From contig JACDQD010000004.1 in NCBI GenBank assembly GCA_019843655.1, forward strand, positions 1,178,001 to 1,242,000: DNA of 64,000 nt, in the 5' to 3' direction. The translations under genes were made by a program, and so were the position numbers. The DNA is from Lethocerus indicus (lineage: Eukaryota > Arthropoda > Insecta > Hemiptera > Belostomatidae). Below, piece after piece: positions 36,701-49,100 of this stretch (the first letter of the stretch is position 1; every line of letters begins with the position of its first letter). The notes under the pieces were generated by a model. The model saw only the letters and a list, made by a program, of their open reading frames with translations, was not told the DNA's origin and did no database searches.

Positions 36701-38996
36701 TAATTTGACCCATAACTATAAACCTTGACTAGATGCACAATGAGAACAACTTACTCAAGTAAACAATATAATCTTGACATTCATGAGTGCAACTCTTGAA
36801 AACAAACAATAATTTCAAAAATAACAAAAGAGCTTTTTGTAAGGAAAAAATAGATTACCATAGTCAGTAAATTTCTTTTAGTAAATAATTAAACACTTTA
36901 GTTTTTGAAAGCATTATGTATGTATGATTTAAAATACATACATAAAATTACTTAAAATACATGTAACAAATTATAATTATTGGATGAATACAGGAGATAT
37001 CGTATCGTGTAGGTGAGGATTAAATATTAAATAAATCACTTAAATTATTAATTCCTCAATGGCTAATTTATGAACATTTTATCATTTTCATGAAATAGAA
37101 ATAAACAATTTTGCTGCTAATTTTTAACCCAGATGAAATATTGTTAAACCCGAATAATTAAATGAAGGAAATAAAATAATTAAAACATTAATTATAAATA
37201 ATATTTTTTAAAAAACCAGGGGGAGGTCAAGGGTTAAATAATTTAGTAACCCCTTGAGTGGGGGTTGTGGTGGTGGTGGGAGAGAAGATGATAAAAGAGC
37301 AGGCTAGGCAACAGGGAAGTCAATAGCCCAGTGGCATGAAACCAGGTTACCTGCAATGCAGATAAGCCCTCAACTCATTTAACTCTGACTGCAGTGAAGT
37401 GATTATATAATATTGCACGATTGCACCCCGAACTGTAATATACACGTAGACTATTTCAGTACTGGAAAACTGACAAGTGCTTCCATGAAACAAGAAAAAC
37501 AATGATTGGATTCAACCTTAAACTTGGTTTGGTTCTGCTTGCTTTTGTGTTTTGTGCACTGACTAATTTTCAATGCACTACCCAAGGGCACCCAGTGGGA
37601 CAAGTATATACTCAAAATGTAAGTTACAGTTTATATTAATTTTCTTACGAATATTGTGCCATAATAAATCATCAGTTTTGAAACTATAAATCACAACATT
37701 TCAATTAGTAATATATCAGAATTTCATTTATTTTATATTAATAATAGTTACTCTTTGAATATTATAAAAGAAAATATGCAGAAACTTCTTTTGAAATATT
37801 CTACTCGGGAAATATTTATTACATTAATTATCCCAAGTGACACAATAGAGTGTTGTAAAAATTAATTTTTGGATGTAAAATAAAAATAGCCAGAGGAGAA
37901 GGGGCATTGGATTTGTAATTGGATCATTGAAAACTGCTGAATTGTCAATTTTGGAACTAAAATCAATAACCATTAGAGCATTCCTCCAATACCTGAGAAT
38001 ATTAAATAAGACTCGAAGAATCTATGAATTCAATTGAATTTAAAGGATTGTCTTAAATGTCAAAACATAGTTTGTATAAGAGAAGTCTAACATATAACAC
38101 ACCTAAAATATACCACTATCCTGTTAATAATCTAGAACCACATTCAATGTCAAATTGAAAGATAACTAAAAAAATTAATTGTAAGGTGAACTTCTATATT
38201 TATATCAAGGGACAAAAAAGTTCACGCATCAACATAATCACTAGGACAAAGATGACCAAATAAACCCCCCAGAAACTAGTATTAGATATTATAGGTGTAG
38301 ACTTCTTAAAGTAATTATTAACCTTGGGCTGATGAAAATTTAAATATACCAGTCATACAAGATAATCATTGAATTAAATGTACATGGACAATGGTACAGA
38401 GAGATAAAATATAAATGACATCAACAGATAAACATCCAAAATATTTAAAAACTTTTAAAACTATAAAACAAAATATTTCAACATAGCCATATACGTGTAT
38501 TCATATTTGTTGACTTCATCATGTTGTCTGAAATGTAATTGGTGTGTTTTGAAATGTACTTTCCACGTCATGCAGGGGGGAAAGGGGGCAATAATCCCCC
38601 TCAGTCCCCCCTCATGAATGTTTCACTCTATCAACACCAAGGACATGCGTAGAAACGCATTTGATTTAATTTATGATAAGAACAATAAATGACTTCAGAT
38701 GGAAGGAGAGATGCGGCAAATACCACAATGGCATTGTCTTCGCTACAGAAAGTTCGACATGATAAAGCGCTGTCGCAACTACAGGGTCGTCAGAAAGCAG
38801 AAATGAGAGGTCGAATTTCCTGACCTCCTAATGGTCACAATCAACATTATGTAAATAATTCAACTTTGCAAATATGTTTTAATACTGATAATGATCTCAA
38901 TGATAGAGAGTGAGAGGAACACTGCAGGGTATTATTATGTGCCAGATGTAAATATAAAGAATGTTAAGAGCTTAAGTTTAACTTTATAATATTAAG

Positions 38997-39055
<59 letters not shown>

Positions 39056-42000
39056 GATATACTTTTTATAAATTTTCAATGATTCTACTAATAAACCACT
39101 GCTCACTATGCTACTGTTTTATAGCTTTACTAAATATAAAACTTAAAAATGTATATAATCAATGATAAAATCTAACTTCAAGCCTAGTATTTGATTCTGA
39201 TACAGTTCCTACTAAAATAAATCAAATACTCTTTGCCTTTTAGATTAGGCAAATATATGGTGATATCTTTAATTCTTGTTTCAGATATGTATTATAAAGA
39301 GGACTTGTGTTATTATTATAATTTATGTCCTACATAATAGTGATATCAGATTATTAATTAAAAATCTATTATTTTTAAACTGTATACTTTAAATGAAACT
39401 CAATGTGAGGCTCAATGTTAATTAGACAGAAAAATTGTTTGTAAATGAAAGAAAAACACTTTTTCATAAATGAACCAGAATTATACTTATGTACATAGAA
39501 ATCATAAATATTTTGGTAATAACAAAGTTTCAACCTTATTCATGTTTCAATTGCAATTGTTACATAATTGGATACACATGTTAAGGTAAAATGAACATTT
39601 CTAATTAGTGATGCTCGCTTGATGAGTAATTTTTATGTAGCAATATTTGAATATTATGGCTGTGTAATCTACTACTGTGCTCATTGTAAGCAAATAATTA
39701 TAAAATATATTGTTTATTACCCCTTCCATAGTTATAATATTACTGAAATGATCTCTACATCTATTACAGATGTTTCCTTCTTTTCTATTAGCTGATACAC
39801 AATTCTATTTACTGTAAACAATTATAGACAATAAGGTATTTCATTATAATTACCTCAGTTATTGCACTGGCTCCTAGGACACCAAACTGTAGATATTTTT
39901 GTTTTTGTTCTTGGACAACACTAGACGACTGTTGTGCTGCAACCAGCATATTGAATGGTGTGGCAGGCTCTTTATCATGACTTATGGCCCCAGATATTAA
40001 GTCATTCTCCTCCTCACACTCAAAAACTTTCAATTCCTGAAATATTGTTAATTTATAGACTCAAATGCAATTATACAATATCTACTGTAAAAAATTAAAG
40101 TTTTTTCTCTCAGACGGTGTACTAAATATGAAATACACATGAATACATATAAATTTGTCTATAAACAAAATATTATATGTTAATGAACATTATACAATTT
40201 TAATACTCAACAGTAGTTAAACTGTGAACAATCCATTATAACTCCCAAAAATGTCATCTTTCAATAATTATTCTTAGGGGCACATAACAGGTAAACACTA
40301 ATTGCACCGCACCAAAAATGAATTCTGAAGACAAAAATTATTATTCTTGATTTTTTACTATTTTAACATGCAATGCAATGACCCCTCACTAATTTCAAAG
40401 TAACTATTAATATCAAAAAATAAATTGCAAAAGTTGCTCATGTTTTGTAGGTTTTCTTCCTAGATACCTATCTTCTGCCGTATTTAGAAGTAATAGATGA
40501 TGGGTTGAGTATTCAATAAATAATACACTCATTCATAGAGTAACTATGATCCTTGCTTACTTAGATTATGAAATACTTTAGTGATATGGCAATTACTGAA
40601 ATGATTTCATCTATTGAACGGTCAGACTGTTATTTTTAATCATAACAAACAATTAATAAATACTAATCATAATAAAGGAATGCAAAATGGATCTTTTTAC
40701 CACTCTTTCTTTCCCCCATTCATTTCCATTGATTTAGCCTTAAACATATGAATACTACTTAGGGAAAATATTTTACCTGGTTAGAATCAATATAATAAAG
40801 TTGAGAATGTTGCATCCAAGGAATTTCACACTGAGCTGGCCTGTCTCTAGGTATAAATGCTGCAGAAAGTACGACGGCATCATATTTAAATTTGTAGACA
40901 GGTTTACATTCCAAAGGACTAAAAATAAATCCTGCAATCCAACAAATACATATACTAAAATAAATATTCGAGTATTAATATTCATTATTATTTTATATAA
41001 ACTACAAAAAAATGCTTATTTATTTAAATAATGTCTCAAAATCATATATAAAAGATTATGTGTTTTTAAAGACTGCTAGAACCATCTGAAAGGAATGAAA
41101 TAGTCTCTCTTAACTATAATGTCTATGTAGACAATAAATATTTCTGACAGATTATTTAATGTCAGTGATCACATAATGAAGAAAATGGATTCTTAAGACT
41201 ATTATACAGTAATGCACAAAAAATTAAAGGATTTTATTAATATGTTAATTACGTATAATAAATACACTGGGCAATAAGTTGTAATTAAATATTTTTGTTA
41301 ATTCTAAGAAAACTCTCCTATGTTCAACAAAGGAAAACAAGGACCAGTTACTTTTCATTATCTTCAGAAATACGTTTTTCTTACTGAATTACCTCCAGAA
41401 TTTTTTGTGAATACAGCTTGATAAGATGAGCAAGGATCAGAAACATGAAGAACGGTCTCAATAGGAACAAACCACACTAGAGTTAGTGTGAGTAAATTCC
41501 AAACAAAGAGCTCATCATCGGTGGAAGTGACTACTAAATGACAACACTCCCGTCTTCCAAACTGAACAGATCTAAAAGAATGAAAATGTCCAATTGGTAT
41601 TAAACATTTTACATACATCAATTAAAACTTTACACAATTTATACTTTTCTGACTTTTATGTGTTTAATAAAATCACAATCAAATTTGATTATAAAAATAA
41701 TACCTGCGAAAGAAAATTACAACTTTTTAGTTGTATTATAAAAACACAATTAATAGCCTAAATTATTATTTTCTGTAAATCAGTTAAAAATGTCTCACTT
41801 TATTGGTTTCTTATGTCTAGTAATTGATGTTTTAAGGTTAATGTTGTCAATGTCCCAGATAGTTAAACACTCGGCAAAGCTCACAGCTAACAGTGAACCA
41901 TCTTCAGAGAAGCTGGCCAATCCACACTCTTTGTCTCTATAGAATCCTACACTTTCACAACCCCAAACAACTCCTTTTTCTAAAAATGACAATATTACAT

Positions 42001-45000
42001 GTATTATATGTTATATTAACACTGATTGACAATATATTTTATCTGAAATGTATAGAGTAAAAAGAATGAGTGTGACTAAATTATTACTCAAGTACAAAAA
42101 TATAAATGTCATACAAACTTACAGACTATGGGAATAATTTATTTTTTGGTTCAAAAAGATAGAACAATAACTCACTATAAATACTATCGATATCAGCAGG
42201 TGTCCAAATCCTGAACTTTCTGTCACCTCCAGTTGTTACCAACATATAATCAAGATTAATTTCATCAGAAGATGACATTTTAGTTGATCCAGGTTTAAAT
42301 TGGATGTCAAATGTGAAACCATTATGAGGCCTCTCCACTGATGTAGTGAGACTAAACCTGTACAGGCAAAATCTAATGAATACATATGCATCAAAAGCAA
42401 ATACAAAACAAGAACCTTCCTCAAACAATTGTTAATGATTTTTTATAAGCATCATTTAATTATGCATCTCATAATAAAAGTACTGATGTATTTGATTATT
42501 AAAAGATGTTTACATTATTATATGCTATATGTAAATAACCATTGATAGATATATCAGACATTCAAATAGCGAGTATTTGCTTTTACTGATTTTAAATGCA
42601 ATAAAGTAATACTGAAAATAAAAATACTAATCACACTAGCTTCAATTACAAAAAATATAACACAGTTGGCATAACATTATTTCCACCTCTGCTTTGAAGG
42701 AATAAACTGCCAGAACTTTAATCGAAGTTCCAGAGCTGTTTCTTTTTCATGCCTTGTTTCAACTGTGGCCATCCACGTTCCATCAGTACTAAGTGAACAG
42801 TGTGTCACTTCAGTATTGATTATAACTTTTGCTCTTTCTTGAGTCAAAATATTTCTTTGCGTAATGTCCACCTTGAATTGAAGTGACAATTATCATTAAT
42901 CTCCAATTATGATTATATAATAGATAAATCAATGGTACGATAAATAAATAAAAGCTAAGTACATTGAACAGGAGAGATTCAGAATTTGGTAAATAAAATT
43001 GAAGGTGTCCAGGTCTCCCATTTAGTACAACTGCTCCTGTCCTACTGTCATAATTCAGACCTGCAGGAAAGAGTTTTGCTCCAGGAATCGACAATACTCC
43101 CCAGGTTAACTGCTGGAGTATACAACTGAGCTTATTCTGTGATTCAACTATCTGGATGCCTATCACAAAAAGAAAATATGAGCCAAAGAAATAAGAAATC
43201 ACTTATTCTTTATTACTTGACTACAATTAGAATATCAATCAATCCATTTACCGTTGTCAAGAGTAGCGACAGCAACAAGCAGATTATCCGGGGAAACAGT
43301 AATATGTACAATGTCAGCAGAGAGCCGAGGAAGATAATTCCTAATGACCGGATTTTCAACATTCCATTTAACCAAAACATGTTCACCGCCTCCAGTATAC
43401 ATTGATGTTCCTATAAAATTAATTTACTAAGGATTATTTCTTGACCGTGTTTGGTTTGAGAAAGTGTAATTTTTTATTTATTTTACTTTCAATTCTCAAG
43501 AATTAATACGCAAACTGCCAGTAGCAGTATAAATACCTGCAGGTGTAAGTGCTATATCACGACAAGGAAGTGTGTGCCAATGGTAGACAGTCTGAGCTGC
43601 TAAATTTAACGTATGGAACGGATTCCTGAAGAGTACAACTCTGCCGCTATTGTCACCCGCTGCTACCACAGTTTCATTTTCATGGCACCGGACACATGTC
43701 CATGTCCGTCCATCGGGGAGTCGTTGGCTAAGTACACAGGTCAAAAATTAAATAACGCCCTCAGCTGACACTTTATAATTATATACTTATTTACTTACCG
43801 CTTCATGGCTTCATTTCCATCGATAGTACAAACATTTAAAATGTTTGATGTAATTGACGCGTAAATAGGTTTATCTTGGAAACCACCAAAGGATATACAA
43901 TGCTTAACACCACAATATGTAATCCTACAACAGAATTATATATTATTATAAAAAATGAATTCCCAAATAAGAATTTTCAAGGACATGAACTCACAGTGTA
44001 CGATTCATTGGATGGTCTATCACGCTCCCTGCTGTCGGGCTATAAAACATTAACCTAATGTTGTATTTTTGTTTCATTACAATGCAGATATCATAAATTG
44101 ATGGGTTATTGATATTTCGAACTAAGTGAGCATCAATTGCTTGGAATTTCGGGATCAGTTCAAATTTCTGAAACTGAAAATAGCAAGAAAATATAAAACA
44201 AAAATTTTACAAAGGTAAGAAATTGTTAATTAAATAAATATGACTATTTATTAAAAACAAATATGATTTTGAACTACAAAAATGTTTTACCGATAGTTCT
44301 TCAGGTTTACTTGTATTTGGCTCCCATTTGATGGCACTGCCATCATGGCTAATAGTTAATAGGCCTTTGTCATAATTTAGAACTGCAGCAATTTTACGAT
44401 CTGATTCGAGAACTCTCACGCATTCTCCAGTTTTTATGCTGAAAATCCTGACTCCCCACACACAGTTCACATAGATGTATCTAAACAATTAGAAAAGAAA
44501 TATGAGACATATTTACAGCATAATAAAGTATAAAGAAATTTTACACTTCGTCTAATACAATGGTTTATGACCCAGCAAATACAACTACTACATTATACCA
44601 AATAGCCAGTTTCAAATGTTTACACAGATTGTCTTTATATTTTGAACCTATGCCTGATCAGAAACAAAATCAAAATAGTTTAGCAAAGAGGAAAAACTTA
44701 AATAGTGAGATGCAACTGAAAATTGAAATGTGGGAAGGGTATAACCTGCCGGAGGGAAGGTAGCTATCCCGGGTTTTCAAACCCGAATTAACGCATTATT
44801 TTCTATTTACCGGTTCAAAGTAAAAAACCGCAGTCTTATTAAACTGTGTACGAAAAGTGTATTGTGAAAATATAAACTTTCAAAATGAATGAACGTACTT
44901 TCGGTCAGGGGAGAAGACCGGACGATTTTCAATGAGCGTTCCTCCCCCTTTACGACGGACGGTGATCTCTTCTTTTGGGGCGCTCTGTTTCTGGCTCATC

Positions 45001-45017
45001 TTTACATCTGACTTCAT
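33794..45017 (-). CDS. WDR75: WD repeat-containing protein 75 (small-subunit processome, nucleolar)
   Basis: WDR75 (yeast Nan1/Utp17) acts in the nucleolus with other U three proteins in pre-18S rRNA transcription and processing. Fifteen exons chain in phase: 45017-44899, 44480-44291, 44173-43995, 43924-43799, 43727-43537, 43410-43252, 43159-42963, 42871-42687, 42357-42176, 41979-41799, 41571-41393, 40931-40777, 40036-39854, 34319-34240 and 34142-33794. That gives 884 residues (human about 830). Family marks are YHWH before a WD blade, GAVVLNGRPGHLQFY, VVWGC..VGFY, SEDGSLLAVSF, TSTDDELFVWNLLTL, and the late segment LLKAPAHAMPPTSLLC. The last exon gives an acidic tail with an EEEEEEK run. An in-frame ATG also exists at 44999; 45017 is taken as the longest start. 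Exon 3 could end at 44055 instead, which would remove 20 residues. All introns are short except the one at 39853-34320, about 5.5 kb, which holds a candidate gene on the other strand. Confidence 0.92.
37404..37410 (+). promoter_or_regulatory. candidate TATA box of the nested gene
   Basis: TATATAA about 92 bp upstream of the signal-peptide ATG, in a locally GC-richer stretch (37250-37440) within very AT-rich DNA. TTCAGTAC at about 37456, resembling the arthropod initiator TCAGT, is a possible start, though about 50 bp from the TATA box. Confidence 0.35.
37502..38806 (+). CDS. candidate nested secreted-peptide gene, antisense within WDR75 intron 13
   Basis: Two exons are proposed. Exon 1, 37502-37618, is 39 codons from ATG: MIGFNLKLGLVLLAFVFCAL is a classic signal peptide, followed by a short polar stretch ending GQVYTQN at a strong GTAAGT donor. 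Exon 2, 38699-38806, follows CTTCAG and stays open in the matching phase to a TGA, encoding a basic segment with QWHCLRYRKF and FDMIKRCRNYRVVRKQK. Its two cysteines are 11 residues apart. The joined product would be 74 residues. Exon 2 is near 47% GC in surroundings around 25%, which suggests a real exon. Weak points: the acceptor has a poor pyrimidine tract, exon 2 begins with ATG by itself, and a second frame (GRRDAANTTMALSSLQKVRH and on to GRIS) is also open, so the junction or frame may differ or a further exon may lie between. I do not recognise the peptide. It could be a neuropeptide-like or other small secreted factor. Confidence 0.5.
38575..38611. other. G/C-run hairpin before exon 2 of the nested gene
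   Basis: GGGGGGAAAGGGGG, a 7-nt spacer, then CCCCC and CCCCCC. Two G-blocks can pair with two C-blocks in a stem. This is the only such G/C tract in the AT-rich block and sits about 88 nt before the exon. Confidence 0.7.
39003..39052. repeat. (TA)n microsatellite
   Basis: About 24 uninterrupted TA units in the WDR75 intron, between the nested gene's stop codon and a plus-strand AATAAA at 39090. Confidence 0.95.
39090..39095 (+). terminator. candidate poly(A) signal of the nested gene
   Basis: AATAAA about 285 bp after the nested stop codon. In AT-rich DNA this alone is weak evidence. Confidence 0.3.
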
Positions 45018-45242
45018 ATTTATGCATGTAAAATATCGGAAAACTCGTCAGGGAAACCTACTACGCGAAACCATTCGCCAACACGTGACACCCCCACTAA
45101 CACTGTAAACACACCGAGCTGGTAAATCGATTATCTCTGAATCGAAACATACGAAATATAATGCAACAGCAATCGATACATCGATTAGCCAGTCTATGTA
45201 CTTTCGAGTTTCACAAAATATAGGTACGAGTAAATTATTTTT

Positions 45243-45680
45243 GTAGATTTCTGTCTCCTCTCGCTGGTTTGGTCATTTGCTAGACCGGTTTCGGCCGCTC
45301 GCCATCTTCAGTAGCGGTGTTAATCACTTTTGGCATTTTGGATGTTTTTTGGGCGTCTTGTTCACTGCACTATCAGTCATCTGTACTGTGGTGTTCGTCG
45401 TGTGTATATATACGTGTCTTGTTATTGTGTTTTTGGGGTATGTTGTTTGTCTTATTTGGGTTGGAAGGGATTTTGTTAATCGGCTCAAGTCTTTGTCGGA
45501 TTATCGGTCAAATATATATTCGATCACCCAACTGGTCAAGTTAATCGGTGCAAGTGCACCCAACGAACTTTAGTTAAGTACATTTCCGCACCACGCTCAG
45601 GGGAGCGCTAGTTTATCGGTGAAACACACGAAATCTTCGGCATTCGAACCACACGCAGACCACAAAATAGATATTCTAAA
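45243..45680. repeat. foldback family copy F7 with internal segment
   Basis: The left arm (GTCTCCTCTCGCTGGTTTGG, AGACCGGTTTCGGCCGCTCG, CCATCTTCAGTAGCGGTGTT) leads into an internal stretch CTTGTTATTGTGTTTTTGGG, TTGTCTTATTTGGGTTGGA, TCGGATTATCGGTCAAATA shared with F9. The block GGTGCAAGTGCACCCAACGA, TTCCGCACCACGCTCAGGGG follows, and it ends in the inverted outer block GCAGACCACAAAATAG. It lies about 230 bp upstream of the WDR75 start codon. Confidence 0.85.
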
Positions 45681-46007
45681 CTGAATGCAAATAGGTGTTA
45701 CATTAATTGTTGAAACATCGTTCTAAATATAGATTTATACTCACAAAATCGGTATCGAAACTGCACGAATGTATAATTAATTTTTTTTTATTTTATATAA
45801 TACTGTGCAGTTGTATATTTGTATAATTATATATAATAATAATAAACCCGTTTCTACACAAAACTATCCTTTCTTATGGCAGAGGCACAAGACGTGGAAG
45901 AATCTAGAAGCAGGCATACAATGTATAATTATTCTGGTAGTTAGTAATAGCGTCTAGTTAATATTGCGTTCAATACATTAAATCATAGGCGGATAGATTT
46001 GATTCCT

Positions 46008-46013
46008 TTTATT
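46008..46013 (-). terminator. candidate poly(A) signal of the unidentified minus-strand gene
   Basis: AATAAA on the minus strand about 130 bp past the stop codon at 46142. Confidence 0.5.
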
Positions 46014-46141
46014 TTACACTATGATGAAAATATTGACGCGCCGGCCTCGCAGAACATTAAAACTGTATACATCTTTGAAAGCAGTTCTTTATAGGACCCG
46101 ACAACAGCCGGGAATTGGTCCCGGGGCGTATCGTACCGTTT

Positions 46142-49100
46142 TCATTTTGAATTCTTCGAAGAATTTTTCGTCGAATAAACGAGCTGTGCGGAAATACCGA
46201 ACTTGGACAAATACCTGAAACAATTATATAATTCGGGCTAAGAATTATACACGAAGTACTGCTGCAACTGGAAACAGTAAGGAATACAAGACATTAATTA
46301 AAATCAAATAGTATTCAACCGCTTACAAAAAGTAAATTATTGGCACTGTCACGAATGTGTACAGCAATAGATTTTAATTTGAATACTTTATTAGACACTC
46401 AGTTACCAGAAATTATACATTCAGTTAACCAGCGCTTCTTATTGGGTTTACTGGTACACTGAATTTGATTAACTCGATTGAGAGCTGCCAACTTAAATGA
46501 AAATTCCTACACATAATAAGCTCTAATGAAGCAAGTATAATTTGTGTAATAAAATTATTTAAGGATTATATTTGAAGGATCAGTTTTATTTCGAATAACG
46601 TTCCTCCAAGTGTGAACCTCTTTTGCCGTGCTTTCAACTTTCATGTATATGTAATTTACAAAATATACCTAGGAGCTATATTTATCAACCGCTGTTGATT
46701 AAGATTGAACAATTATTACCTATCCAAATCTTCAATGTGCTTGATTTCTCTCTGAATGTGTTTCAAATAGTCAGTTCTCATTTGCTTAAGCTGCTGGAGG
46801 TAAAGAGGCTCTCTCGCTAACAAAAAAAAAGGCTTAGTTATTATTCAAACTATCGGGATTGTAAAACTTAATTTAACTTAAATGACAAAAATTGCATCAA
46901 CAAAAATGTTAGATAAAAGTAATCAATAAAATTATCTCTTTAAAACTGAAATAATACTAATTTTACTGATTGTAGCAGGCGTTAACAATGAATAGTATAT
47001 ACAATGGCTTCTAAGTAAGTCAAATATATATATATTTATCTTTCATATTCTACCAACGTAATTAAAAGTTATAAGTGCATAGAAAATGTAACACGTACTA
47101 ACGTGCGTACTTTGTCCTACTTCTTCACATTTAATCATATTGTCAGTCATACGACGGATTATTTCGATGCACAAATTCGCGTCCAGATTCTCATTTTCCT
47201 TCTCCGATTCCTGCAAAGCGTAAAGAATGTTAGATTGAGCGAAATACGCCGAAAATATAAAATTCAACATTACGTTGGATAATAAATCGGTCGGTGATCG
47301 ATTGAAACGCTCCGAACAATTATCTCCGTTCAGTTCACCTCCGCATTTTTGTTCTTGTCTTCTTCGTTAGCGTCCAAAATGTTACTTTTCAAAGTCAGAT
47401 CGATGAACTGAACCAAACCTTTCCTCTGATCGTCGTTGGAAGAGGGCGTGTCTCCGCCCGCCGAAAGGCTTTCCTCTTGGACGTTTTCTGTTTTCCTGCC
47501 AATTCACAACGGAATAAGTTAAATGCATTTCACGAGTTCAATATACGCCTTCTATACATTTCCAGTACTCGGTTTTTTTTGGGTTTCACTTACGTATTTT
47601 CATGTTTCAGGGCGGGCGAATTGGGTCGCCTTTTTGGAATCGTATTTCGCTTAATTACTTCAGTATCTTCTTTGGCCTCTGTCGAGCCATTTAAAGATGA
47701 AGGTGTATAGTGACTTGGGACATTGTTCTCAAATGTTGAAGCCTCTACATTTATTTCAGCATCAACATTATAGCCAGCATCGTTTGTTGTTTTATTTGAA
47801 TTGGTTGTGACCGTTTTAACATCTTCATTGTGAGTAAACTGATCACAAACTGTTTGAGTATGGGAATCCCTCTTGACACTATTCGCAACTGGAATATTGC
47901 TCTGAATATCATAACTATTTTCGTTTTCATGTAAGTAATTATCACTTAGATCTGGTGGAATCACAGGTTTACACTTAATGTCATCAATAACCGTTTGAGT
48001 GTAAGAAGTTGCTTTAAGAACATTATCGGAAGTTATTGGTAGGATTTTGCATTGATTTCTATAAGAATCATTGCCTTCTGCAGATGAAGTATTTTCATTT
48101 AAATCTGGTAAATATGGTGCCATATTTGTGTTTCTTGTACATTGAAAATGCGTATCTTGAGCTTCATCAATATTTTGAACTAATTGCGCTTTATGACCCA
48201 CGATTGACTTACAACGGTTCTGATCGTTAGTTATTTCTCTAATTTTTATATCTTGTAAATCTGTGGTAGAAATAATTTCTAGGTTCGACTTTGCGCATTG
48301 CTCATTTTGTTCTTCAAACTGATCAACCCTTCTAACGTTACAAGAAAAATTATTTTCAAATTCATTGAAGGAGTTCTGCTTTCTCTGGAAATTTTGTTTT
48401 ATATCTGCATAAGTATGTGATATCTCACTCTTATTGTTTTCTAGTATTTGTTTCCAGTTTAATGGTTCAGTATTAATCCCTCTTTCGGTAACATGTATAT
48501 TTTCAATATGGAACACTGTTTTGCTTTCATCTTCTTTTTCACATGTATTTTTACAAACTTTAACTGTTTGATGATTTTTGCAGCAATCATTCATTTGATG
48601 CTCACATACTGGTATTATTTTACATTGTGGACTACCTAGGAGGGTTCTCCAATTGTTTTCATCATTGGGATAAGCAGTAACAAATTCTTGTTTATTTTGG
48701 TTACAGAAATGCAAGTGGTCACATTTCTGCTGGTTTGAGTTGGGTAATGGGGTGGCAGAATTTTCATTAGGACAAGACGAATTGTGTGTGCCAAAAGAAA
48801 AACATGAATTGTGCTTAGTATGCTTTAATGAGTCTTTCTCTGAATTTTCAATGCACATTCTTTTGGAGATATCACTGTATAATGACTTCAAAATTTCTTC
48901 TTTTGTATGCCAAGAGGTGTCCTTAAAATCCTCATTATTTGCCTGAAATCAAAAGGAAATGAAAATTATTATTCCTGAAAAATACATTGAATAGCAAACT
49001 GGAAAGAAATCCTGATTTTTATTTGTTTTAAATATTTTATATAATTATTCGTACTGACATTTTGAGCACTTAATTTGGTGCCTGTTTTCTTCTCTTTTAA

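Noticed and set aside
38699..38806. Resemblance of FDMIKRC to vertebrate melanin-concentrating hormone
   Set aside because: Only a handful of residues agree and the cysteine spacing differs, so it is most likely coincidence.
44055..44173. Shorter WDR75 exon 3 ending at AG|GTTAATG
   Set aside because: Phase-compatible, but the extension to CT|GTGAGT at 43995 stays open, is more GC-rich like coding sequence and has a better donor.
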